Origin: a virus
Length of the DNA: 36,995 nt
Reading direction: 5' to 3' (one strand)
IMG/VR virus record: IMGVR_UViG_3300021425_002358
Span: 1 to 36,995 of that record
A program made the position numbers and the translations under genes. Below, in pieces: positions 24,451 to 30,450 of this stretch. Numbering within the stretch: position 1 is the first letter of the stretch; every line of letters starts with the position of its first letter. Below the pieces are notes generated by a model, which worked only from the letters and a program-made list of their open reading frames with translations, was not told the DNA's origin and searched no databases.

Positions 24451-24759
24451 ATGGCTAGAAAACTTAAAACAACTAAACCTGTCGGCCCACCACAAGGATG
24501 GGTTGTCTCCGACTCATATCAAATATCACCGCAAGTCACCCTTACTAAAGGGGACGAATGTCGTATCAAGGGAGAGCAAGGCAAGTACAAGTTCATGCGC
24601 CACGTGGTGAACACTAACCTAGACCCACAGAGTGAATGGATCGACCTGTGGGGAGGCTCGCACGGTCATGGACAGTGGCGTTCTATTCAGGTTGAGCGCT
24701 TGAAGCACATTCCGCAAAAACGTGCCCGTAAAAAGAAAGAACCCCAGTCACCGAAGTGA
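24451..24759 (+). CDS. Small conserved actinophage-type hypothetical protein
   Basis: 102 residues: a basic ARKLKTTK start, then GWVVSDSYQISPQVTLTKGDECRIKGEQGKYKFMRHVV, EWIDLWGG, GQWRSIQVERLKHI and a Lys/Arg-rich tail. The TKGDE...GEQGKYKF layout looks like a small SH3-like beta barrel, and similar proteins occur in actinobacteria and their phages (DUF7246-like, tentative). No enzyme motif. It has its own promoter and a strong ribosome site (AAGGAGG), and its stop lies inside a strong hairpin terminator. Confidence 0.85.
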   Translation: MARKLKTTKPVGPPQGWVVSDSYQISPQVTLTKGDECRIKGEQGKYKFMRHVVNTNLDPQSEWIDLWGGSHGHGQWRSIQVERLKHIPQKRARKKKEPQSPK

Positions 24760-24770
24760 CCGGGGTTTCT
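24740..24770 (+). terminator. Hairpin terminator (works on both strands)
   Basis: AACCCC-A-GTCAC (24740-24751), loop CGAA, GTGAC-C-GGGGTT (24756-24767): 11 of 12 pairs, then TCTTCCC. The TGA of the upstream gene lies within it. The opposite strand has a comparable A-run, so it can also stop the convergent holin-region transcript. Confidence 0.8.
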
Positions 24771-24861
24771 TCCCTGTTAGGGAACGACACAAAAGGAGCA
24801 AAAGCCAATCCCGCTAACAACCATATACTAGTGTATCGCTAAGTGGTTAATCAAGCGATAC
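24770..24861. repeat. Two further hairpins between convergent genes
   Basis: TTCCCT-gtt-AGGGAA (24770-24784) follows the terminator at once, and GTATCGCT...AGCGATAC (24833-24840 with 24854-24861, eight perfect pairs, 13-base loop) lies just before the end of the minus-strand gene. They may be back-up terminators or mRNA-stabilising ends. No gene in between; an AAAGGAG at 24792 has no start codon after it. Confidence 0.6.
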
Positions 24862-24872
24862 GGGCACTACGC

Positions 24873-25070
24873 TCAGACGAGAGAAGCCGTTGATTTGTCG
24901 CCAACCTTAGTAGCAGCGAATGACTTCACCACTGAAAGGGCGGCGGCAACAGCAGCCGTCGCAGCACCCTTGGCTGAAGCCATGTCAGTCACGACAAACA
25001 TTGCCAGAAATGTCTGGGCGAATGTCATAAGGGCACGCTCTCCAACCTGCTTGTAGATGCTCATATCCAT
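24873..25070 (-). CDS. Small membrane protein, r1t-type holin candidate
   Basis: 65 residues: VGERALMTFAQTFLAMFVVTDM followed by GAATAAVAAALSVVKSFAATKVG. Two hydrophobic segments (residues 13-29 and 34-52) and the ERALxTFAQTF / ALSVVKSFA pattern resemble the r1t-type phage holins, which permeabilise the inner membrane at lysis. Holins are typed weakly by sequence, so this is a moderate call. No endolysin was found next to it in the window. AACAAGGAG lies before the ATG; part of this site pairs in a leader hairpin. Confidence 0.7.
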   Translation of the reverse strand: MDMSIYKQVGERALMTFAQTFLAMFVVTDMASAKGAATAAVAAALSVVKSFAATKVGDKSTASLV

Positions 25071-25079
25071 AAGTATTCT

Positions 25080-25103
25080 CCTTGTTAGGGGATAATTACA
25101 AGG
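25080..25103 (-). promoter_or_regulatory. Leader hairpin over the holin ribosome site
   Basis: In the minus-strand message CCTTGT (25103-25098) can pair with ACAAGG (25085-25080); the second arm contains the first bases of the Shine-Dalgarno AAGGAG nine bases before the ATG at 25070. Folding would lower translation, a plausible way to delay a holin. Six pairs with a 12-base loop, so only moderately stable. Confidence 0.4.
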
Positions 25104-25173
25104 CTATTTGCCTCACTGATATTCTACCATACGTAATATGCCTATAGCAGAGCACATTTATGTAAATATTATC

Positions 25174-25425
25174 TCAACTTTTCTTTTGCGAAAGGCTAAA
25201 CGCTGCATCAATCTCGTCAGTAGTAACCTTACCATCATCAGCATAAGCCGCAGCAAGTTTCTGCAATACCGTAGCCGCCGCAGTAGCGCCAGCAAGGAAC
25301 GCAGCCTTCCACGGCTCAATACCACCAATAAGACTTGAACTACCGATAATCGCCATAGCGTTCATCAAGAACACGGCGAAAATTCTACCGATAGTGTTCC
25401 AAATAAGTTTAGTCGTCGCTGTCAT
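25174..25425 (-). CDS. Small membrane protein with C-terminal EF-hand-like tail (holin candidate)
   Basis: 83 residues from ATG at 25425 (GAGAAG just upstream; ATGs at 25437 and 25440 are also in frame). Membrane segments around residues 8-27 (IGRIFAVFLMNAMAIIG) and 38-55, then AAAYADDGKVTTDEIDAAF. The ADDGKVTTDEID end resembles a single calcium-binding loop and recurs in phage holin-like proteins. It overlaps the preceding gene by 17 bases. Could be a holin partner or antiholin to the gene at 24873; not proven. Confidence 0.65.
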   Translation of the reverse strand: MTATTKLIWNTIGRIFAVFLMNAMAIIGSSSLIGGIEPWKAAFLAGATAAATVLQKLAAAYADDGKVTTDEIDAAFSLSQKKS

Positions 25426-25633
25426 CGCTTCTCTCATCATCTACATAGTCTAATACAGTACCAAACAGGTGCAGTGCAAGACCGGCGAAGGAAATATATA
25501 TTCCCTGCTTCAGCGTGGTCGAAGAAAGCGTGATTAACACCAACCCCGTACCTGCTAATGTCCATCCAAGGTACAGCATTTCTCTACCCATTCGACGGAC
25601 GGCTCCAACTGCTAGTTTAATTTTTTCTTTCAT
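25409..25633 (-). CDS. Two-segment membrane protein of the lysis-like cluster
   Basis: 74 residues from ATG at 25633 with AAAGGAGG before it; a GTG five codons upstream is in frame but improbable. Two hydrophobic segments (about 20-38 YLGWTLAGTGLVLITLSS and 42-60 GIYISFAGLALHLFGTVLD) and an acidic tail (DDERSDDSDD). No enzyme motif. Located between the secreted threonine-rich protein and two holin candidates, so it probably belongs to lysis or to membrane anchoring. Confidence 0.7.
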   Translation of the reverse strand: MKEKIKLAVGAVRRMGREMLYLGWTLAGTGLVLITLSSTTLKQGIYISFAGLALHLFGTVLDYVDDERSDDSDD

Positions 25634-25644
25634 GGTGCCTCCTT

Positions 25645-28236
25645 TCACCGAGACCTTCTTCTAGAACTTCCTTTTTTATTTCCGCCACCAGAGTCGCCTC
25701 CGGGGCCTCCACCTCCGCCGCCAGAACCACCGCCGCCGCCAGAAGGACCAGACGGACCAGCAGATGCAGCAGCGGCAGCAACAGTTACGGCTGCACTTGC
25801 AGCAACAACAGTACGACGAGTTTCAGTATCAACAGTAGAGCCTTCAGCAATATATTCGTTGTAGGCTTCGTCATCAAAGATGTCTACAGTTTCCTCAAAT
25901 TTCTCTTTGACTTCATCGTCCGCTTCGTTGATGGCGACTACAAGGACTGCCTTAGCATCGTCAGAAATTTGGTCAAAGTTTTCGTCAGTGGCAAGGCTTT
26001 CAATTTCTTCCGTGGTGATTTCACCGTCAACGACATCCAAAAACTCTTCGGCTAGTTCTTCGTCCAACTCGTCCAGTTCTTCAACGATTTTAACTTCTGC
26101 GACATCTACTTCAAGCAGGTCAACACCCTCGGTGTCAATACCTAGTTCTTCAAACTCTACTTTTGTTTCAGCCGCTCGTTCCTCTTCTAGCGTCGGCGGC
26201 ACGGTGGTTGTTGTAGGCGGCGTCCTCGGGATCGTCGTACTCGTTGGCATAGTCGTAGTGGGGGCTACTGTAGTCGTTGTCGTTGACGATGTGGTGGTTG
26301 TCGTGGAAGTGCTGGTAGTTGTAGTGCTTGTCGATGTAGTCGTAGTCGGGGTTACCGTAGTCGTCGTAGGCGGTACGGTTGTCGTTGTCGTTGATGGCGG
26401 TGCCTCCGTTGTCGTTGTTGTAGGCGCTACCGTCGTCGTAGTCGTTGGCGGCAACGTCGTTGTTGTCGTTACAGGTATTGTAGTGGTTGTGGTCGTCGTT
26501 GGAGGCAAGGTCGTCGTAGTTGTTGTTGTGGTTGTAGTGGTGGTTGTTGTCGTCGGAGGAGTGCCTTCTGAAACTTGAATTTCCATCGTTTCACCAACAT
26601 GACAGTCGTTCTCAGAACCGCAAGCAAGAATGTTGAAGTACCACGTTGCACTACCTAGATCATCGTAGGCAACCGTGTAAGAAGTAGATGAAATGTTTTG
26701 AGTATAAACAATATTAGAGTCGTCTATTTCCCATGGATTCCCAAGTTGGTTCCAAGCAATCTTATAGTGTGTAGGATCGACAAATCCGTCGCTAGAAGCA
26801 TCCCAACTAAACGTTAGATCACCAGTAGCGTCATTTCGCTCATAGGTCTGATTGTCAACAACGTCCGGCATGTTCATGATGGAAGCGGATACAATGGGTG
26901 TCCAACTAGAGTATAAAGCGTTAGTGTCGTTATCCGAGCGAACATTAACGTTGAACAAACCGTGTGCTTCGTTGAACAACTGCTCTATGTAAGAAGCACT
27001 GAACGTGTACTCTGTGACTAAGGCATTTTCGTCCCCAACGTTACCAGTTGCCACACCATACGGCCCAGCGTTACCATCGTCATTCAGACCAAACCCAATA
27101 GCGTAACGTTCTGGATCGACGTTTCCGTCAGTTGGGGCATCCCAATCGGCTTTGACTGTGCCGTTGTAGTAGTCAACGGTTAAAGTCAAGTTGGTAGGAT
27201 CGCCTATTGTTTGAGGAATTGTCGTCGTGGTAGTTGTTGTAGTGGCAGGCGTCGCCCAAGTCCAAGTGTTTTGAACAAATCCACAAAGTGTAGAAGAAGT
27301 CAAACCTTGGCATGTGTCCCACGAAGCGTTAGACGACCAGCCATTCGGTACAGAGTTACTGTTAATGGAGTTGAACTGAGGATTAGTGAGCAGGTTGGTG
27401 AGGTCTGTCCATTCGGTGCTCCCATCAAGTTTTGCTTTGAAAGCGACTTCTTTGATTTCGGTTCCGTAGTTGCCTCCCCAACCTTCGCCATCTTTTGCCC
27501 AGATGCGAATCTTTACTGTGTCCCACGATGTTGAATCTTGAACATTCGTAGAGGTAGACGCTGAGAACCAAAAGGAAGGAACCTCAACCCAAGATGTTGG
27601 AGCAGACGAAGTTATGTTGCCCTGAAGCACGTTCCCAACAGAATCGTATGCGGCATATTGTGTCGCAACGTAGTCATTCACATCGTAGGACCGTTTAACA
27701 AGAGGGGTAACAATAATTGAATCAATCTCCCCGGCATATGACGAAACGTCAATCGTCTGCTCAATGTATGCAGGAGTGTAAGAGAATCTGACCCCGTTGT
27801 AGGTGCTGAAGTTTGTTGCAAGCGTCAGGTCAGTGACAAGTGCGTATTCACCATTTTCGTAACCCGGACCAACCTGACCGGGGTAATAGCCCGCCCTAAG
27901 GCGATAAACACCTGCATCCAGCGTGGTGTCAATCTTTGCTGAAACACACTGCTCTTGATCGTTGTGGTTGCCGTCATCATTGCTGGTAATCAGTGTCCCA
28001 GAAAGATTGTACAACCACAAGTGCGGGTCAACCGTTACCTCATTACATGACTGATTGCTGTTGCCGTAGATGACAACATCGGTGCTGTCTGATTCAATCT
28101 CAAAGTACCAGTCCGATTCTTCGGTAACTGTGTATGAAGCGGCGGCTGCCGGGACGGGAGCAAACCACGCTAATGCAAAAACCCACACAAGCGCTGCTTT
28201 AGCCATTCTTTTGTAGGTTCTGCCTTTACGCAGCAT
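25645..28236 (-). CDS. Secreted threonine-rich protein with PPC-like and fibronectin III-like domains
   Basis: 863 residues. Signal peptide 1-33 (Lys/Arg start, hydrophobic core, APVPAAAA end). Residues 35-140 resemble a bacterial pre-peptidase C-terminal (PPC) beta domain (DPHLWLYNLSG, GVYRLRAGYYPG). Two fibronectin III-like units follow (about 345-455 and 458-557; GNVDPERYAI and GFVDPTHYKI are repeats of each other). Residues 560-700 are Thr-rich with Pro/Val breaks, then an acidic segment (705-810), a hydrophobic stretch (about 818-838), a Gly-rich run and a basic tail. The architecture suits a stalk displayed at the cell surface or virion. No catalytic residues seen. The AGG of its ribosome site lies in one arm of the repeat element at 28243-28286. 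Confidence 0.85.
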   Translation of the reverse strand: MLRKGRTYKRMAKAALVWVFALAWFAPVPAAAASYTVTEESDWYFEIESDSTDVVIYGNSNQSCNEVTVDPHLWLYNLSGTLITSNDDGNHNDQEQCVSAKIDTTLDAGVYRLRAGYYPGQVGPGYENGEYALVTDLTLATNFSTYNGVRFSYTPAYIEQTIDVSSYAGEIDSIIVTPLVKRSYDVNDYVATQYAAYDSVGNVLQGNITSSAPTSWVEVPSFWFSASTSTNVQDSTSWDTVKIRIWAKDGEGWGGNYGTEIKEVAFKAKLDGSTEWTDLTNLLTNPQFNSINSNSVPNGWSSNASWDTCQGLTSSTLCGFVQNTWTWATPATTTTTTTTIPQTIGDPTNLTLTVDYYNGTVKADWDAPTDGNVDPERYAIGFGLNDDGNAGPYGVATGNVGDENALVTEYTFSASYIEQLFNEAHGLFNVNVRSDNDTNALYSSWTPIVSASIMNMPDVVDNQTYERNDATGDLTFSWDASSDGFVDPTHYKIAWNQLGNPWEIDDSNIVYTQNISSTSYTVAYDDLGSATWYFNILACGSENDCHVGETMEIQVSEGTPPTTTTTTTTTTTTTTTLPPTTTTTTTIPVTTTTTLPPTTTTTVAPTTTTTEAPPSTTTTTVPPTTTTVTPTTTTSTSTTTTSTSTTTTTSSTTTTTVAPTTTMPTSTTIPRTPPTTTTVPPTLEEERAAETKVEFEELGIDTEGVDLLEVDVAEVKIVEELDELDEELAEEFLDVVDGEITTEEIESLATDENFDQISDDAKAVLVVAINEADDEVKEKFEETVDIFDDEAYNEYIAEGSTVDTETRRTVVAASAAVTVAAAAASAGPSGPSGGGGGSGGGGGGPGGDSGGGNKKGSSRRRSR

Positions 28237-28242
28237 AAAACA

Positions 28243-28286
28243 CCTCGCCTACCACTAACACCTAGTATTATTGTACCGTGGCGAGG
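28243..28286 (+). repeat. Intergenic 17-base repeat element, copy 1, with pairing arms
   Basis: CTACCACTAACACCTAG (28249-28265) is identical to 32314-32330. Arms CCTCGC (28243-28248) and GCGAGG (28281-28286) pair perfectly. The conserved block extends on each side (TCGC before, TAT after). It lies in the gap between divergent genes. Read as a promoter it would be CTCGCC-16-TATTAT; read as RNA it is a stem with a conserved loop. Confidence 0.6.
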
Positions 28287-28288
28287 AC

Positions 28289-28316
28289 TTGCCAAAAGCC
28301 AGTCAGGTGGTATAAT
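28289..28316 (+). promoter_or_regulatory. Leaderless promoter of the zinc-ribbon gene
   Basis: TTGCCA (28289-28294), 16-base spacer, consensus TATAAT (28311-28316), then seven bases to the ATG at 28324. No Shine-Dalgarno. Confidence 0.6.
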
Positions 28317-28323
28317 AAGAAAC

Positions 28324-28542
28324 ATGCCTATGTATGATTACAAATGTGAAACCTGTGGGGTCTATGAGGTGTTCCAGAACTTTTCTGAAGACACTTTGAC
28401 AGAGTGTCGTAAGTGTGGCGCTGGTGTAAAGAAAGTTTTGACAGTTCCCGGTGTCTCAGGATTCCAGAACGTCCCCAACACAGTTTCCCCAACCTACCGA
28501 CCCGACCGTTCCGCTCTCTGGAACAGCGCACAACAGGAGTGA
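28324..28542 (+). CDS. FmdB-family zinc-ribbon protein
   Basis: 72 residues: MYDYKCETCGVYEVFQNFSED and TECRKCGAGVKKVLTVPG carry the two CxxC knuckles (C8/C11 and C29/C32) of the FmdB regulatory-protein zinc ribbon. The second half is a Pro/Ser-rich tail. The family is widespread; its role is thought regulatory or in binding small-subunit partners, but is poorly defined. Directly followed by thymidine kinase after one base. Confidence 0.9.
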   Translation: MPMYDYKCETCGVYEVFQNFSEDTLTECRKCGAGVKKVLTVPGVSGFQNVPNTVSPTYRPDRSALWNSAQQE

Positions 28543-28543
28543 C

Positions 28544-29158
28544 ATGGGACGCCTAACTTTTCTCACAGGCACCATGTCTTCAGGGAAGACCACCCATCTC
28601 TTACAGTCGCACTTCAACATCGAAGATGCTTTTCCCGGTCAAGTTCTACTCATCAACAAGAATGACAGATCAGGCGAGTCTGTGTGTAGTAACCGAATGG
28701 GCGGAATGAGTTTATCACATGGAATAAACGATGATACGAACATCGTTGATCTTGTTTCCAAACACGAACAAGAGACGGATAATAAGATTTCATACATTTT
28801 TGTAGACGAAGTACAGTTCTTCAGCACTGACCAGATTGAACAACTCGTGCACTTAGCAGACGTTCAAGACATTGATATCTTTGCTTACGGTCTGTTAACT
28901 TCGTACAAGGGCGAACTGTTTTTGGCCAGCAAACGGCTGATCGAACTTTGCGACAGGATCGTACAAATCAGTAACGGTATGCGTTGCTGGTGCGGGGCAC
29001 GGGCGACTCACAACGCCCTCTACTTGAGTGGTCGTAGTGCAAACACTGGGAGCGACACCGTAGTAGACAACGCCGACAATATTGATTATCGTGTCATGTG
29101 TCGTAGACACTTCTTGGAGCATATTGGGAATCACTCAAAGAGAGACCTGAACGGTTAA
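28544..29158 (+). CDS. tdk: Thymidine kinase, type II
   Basis: 204 residues from ATG at 28544 (CAGGAGTGAC before it; a frame reaching back to 28451 overlaps the FmdB-like gene and lacks a start site). P-loop GTMSSGKTT (residues 9-17), YIFVDEVQFFSTDQIEQL with the metal-binding DE, FAYGLLTSYKGELF (lid region) and a zinc site MRCWCGARA...MCRRHF. Phosphorylates thymidine to dTMP, complementing ThyX at 33436-34110. The last 24 bases overlap the convergent small gene. Confidence 0.95.
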   Translation: MGRLTFLTGTMSSGKTTHLLQSHFNIEDAFPGQVLLINKNDRSGESVCSNRMGGMSLSHGINDDTNIVDLVSKHEQETDNKISYIFVDEVQFFSTDQIEQLVHLADVQDIDIFAYGLLTSYKGELFLASKRLIELCDRIVQISNGMRCWCGARATHNALYLSGRSANTGSDTVVDNADNIDYRVMCRRHFLEHIGNHSKRDLNG

Positions 29159-29341
29159 CTGCCCGTCACTCTCTGACAACACCTGTAGGTCAAGACCTTC
29201 AAATAAAATATTGGTGACCTGCATCATATCGTCTACAGCCAATTCTCGGTCTTCGTCATCAGGGTCGGACAAGTCAACTAGCGTGTCCACGAAGTAGTTA
29301 AATAGTGCCATTCTGGCTTGTTCAATGTTTTCTTCAGACAT
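29135..29341 (-). CDS. Small acidic hypothetical protein
   Basis: 68 residues (MSEENIEQARMALFNYFVD...FEGLDLQVLSESDGQLTVQVSL), acidic, helical then beta. Family not recognised. Evidence that it is real: a well-formed minus-strand promoter TTGATC-17-TAGACT ending six bases before the ATG, the leaderless arrangement used by several neighbours. Its 3' end overlaps tdk tail to tail. Confidence 0.65.
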   Translation of the reverse strand: MSEENIEQARMALFNYFVDTLVDLSDPDDEDRELAVDDMMQVTNILFEGLDLQVLSESDGQLTVQVSL

Positions 29342-29347
29342 GCTGTT

Positions 29348-29376
29348 AGTCTAGTCTCAGAAAATTTTCTGATCAA
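29348..29376 (-). promoter_or_regulatory. Leaderless minus-strand promoter back to back with ssb
   Basis: TTGATC (29376-29371), 17-base spacer, TAGACT (29353-29348), six bases, ATG at 29341. Its -35 is six bases from the -35 of the ssb promoter, so the two polymerases would compete. Confidence 0.55.
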
Positions 29377-29382
29377 GCAGTC

Positions 29383-29411
29383 TTGACAGAACATAGAGGG
29401 TCGATTATAAT
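29383..29411 (+). promoter_or_regulatory. ssb promoter
   Basis: Fully consensus TTGACA (29383-29388), 17-base spacer, TATAAT (29406-29411). The strongest promoter in the window by match. Leader of about 50 bases has the hairpin CTGCTT-GAGA-AAGCAG (29419-29434) and then AGGAGAAG before the ATG. Confidence 0.8.
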
Positions 29412-29468
29412 ACCATTACTGCTTGAGAAAGCAGCATCTGTACATAGCGAACATGATAGGAGAAGCAA

Positions 29469-29903
29469 ATGAGTAATGCAGATATCACAGTATCAGGTAA
29501 CCTAACCGTAGACCCGGACTTGAAGTTCTCAAGCAACGGGAATGCACGACTGTCATTCTCAGTCGCATCAAACAAGCGGTTTCAGGTCAACGGAGAATGG
29601 CAAGAAGAAACCTCTTTTTTCAATGTTGTTGCTTGGCGAGGAATCGCAGAACAGGCAGCAGCAGTTCTAGAAAAGGGAATGCCCGTCATCATCAAGGGCC
29701 GTCTTGAACAGCGCTCATGGGAAACCAGCGAGGGCGAAAAGCGTTCCACCGTTGAAATCGTTGCCGACGCAATTGCTGTGAATACTTTCGGAATTGAAAG
29801 CCTTGTACGTCGCCGTGGCGGCGGAGGCGGTGGCGGCGCAAGCCGACCAGCCCCACAACAGAAGGCTACGGTTCCAGACAGAGACCCGTTTGAAGATTTC
29901 TGA
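29469..29903 (+). CDS. ssb: Single-stranded DNA-binding protein
   Basis: 144 residues. OB-fold signatures: ITVSGNLTVDPDLKFSSNGNARLSFSVASN, EETSFFNVVAWRGIAEQAAAVLEKGMPVIIKGRLEQRSWE, KRSTVEIVADAI. A Gly-rich linker follows and the C-terminal tip DRDPFEDF retains the acidic DxxF-like end that recruits partner proteins. Own strong promoter and leader hairpin; a strong terminator follows, so it is a single-gene unit with high output. Confidence 0.96.
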   Translation: MSNADITVSGNLTVDPDLKFSSNGNARLSFSVASNKRFQVNGEWQEETSFFNVVAWRGIAEQAAAVLEKGMPVIIKGRLEQRSWETSEGEKRSTVEIVADAIAVNTFGIESLVRRRGGGGGGGASRPAPQQKATVPDRDPFEDF

Positions 29904-29919
29904 TACGAAAGGAGAGCCT

Positions 29920-29947
29920 GCCCCCCGAAAGGGGGGCTTCTTCTTTT
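29920..29947 (+). terminator. Rho-independent terminator after ssb
   Basis: GCCCCCC-gaaa-GGGGGGC (29920-29937, seven perfect pairs with a GAAA loop) followed by TTCTTCTTTT. Confidence 0.9.
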
Positions 29948-29953
29948 ACAGTA

Positions 29954-29982
29954 TTGACAGATCGACAAACGGAGGCTATGAT
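29954..29982 (+). promoter_or_regulatory. Leaderless promoter of the replication genes
   Basis: TTGACA (29954-29959), 17-base spacer, TATGAT (29977-29982), six bases, ATG at 29989. No ribosome site. Placed immediately after the ssb terminator. Confidence 0.7.
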
Positions 29983-29988
29983 TAACAC

Positions 29989-30450
29989 ATGGAAAAAACT
30001 GATTGTAAAGCAGTAGTAGAACTGCTAAGCGTGACTTGGGATAAGTCACTGGATACCGCATCACTGACAGTGCGAGCAAAAGGGTATTGGGAATACATCC
30101 ACGACCTACCCTACGAAGAAACTAAAGCGACTGTGAAGCGAATGGGCATGGCTGGGCGTAAGTGGATGCCTAAGCCCGGAGAACTACGTATCGCTACACT
30201 CGCTGGCATTGAAGGCGAAGAACTGCCACCCGAACCAGAAGAAGCGTGGACAGTACTGCAAGCCATTGGACAAAAGATTTACAGTGGTACCTACGACTAC
30301 ATTAAGCCTCATCCTGTGCTGGCAGAAACCATTAAGCGTCTAGGAACTAATGCTACGGCCTTGACAACGAACTCTGATCGTGCTATGTTTACGTCCTTGT
30401 ACGAAAAGACCCGAGAGGCTTACATTTTGGAGAGATATGCAACCGATTGA
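29989..30450 (+). CDS. Possible helicase-loader/replisome-organiser-like protein
   Basis: 153 residues, helical: CKAVVELLSVTWDKSLDTASLTVRAKGYWEYIHDLPYEETKATVKRMGMAGRKWMPKPGELR. The layout (short N-terminal helical domain with a KPGEL motif, just before primase-helicase) resembles small phage replisome organisers that load helicase, but I see no ATPase motif; call by context. It overlaps the primase-helicase gene by 14 bases. Confidence 0.6.
   Translation: MEKTDCKAVVELLSVTWDKSLDTASLTVRAKGYWEYIHDLPYEETKATVKRMGMAGRKWMPKPGELRIATLAGIEGEELPPEPEEAWTVLQAIGQKIYSGTYDYIKPHPVLAETIKRLGTNATALTTNSDRAMFTSLYEKTREAYILERYATD

Noticed and set aside
26200-26560. Possible CRISPR-like or tandem DNA repeats
   Set aside because: They are coding Thr codon runs with irregular spacing, not repeat-spacer units.
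25880-26578. Long plus-strand frame (232 codons, Val-rich)
   Set aside because: It is the complement of the Thr-rich stalk of the secreted protein; repeats of ACN codons read backwards as NGT. No start site.
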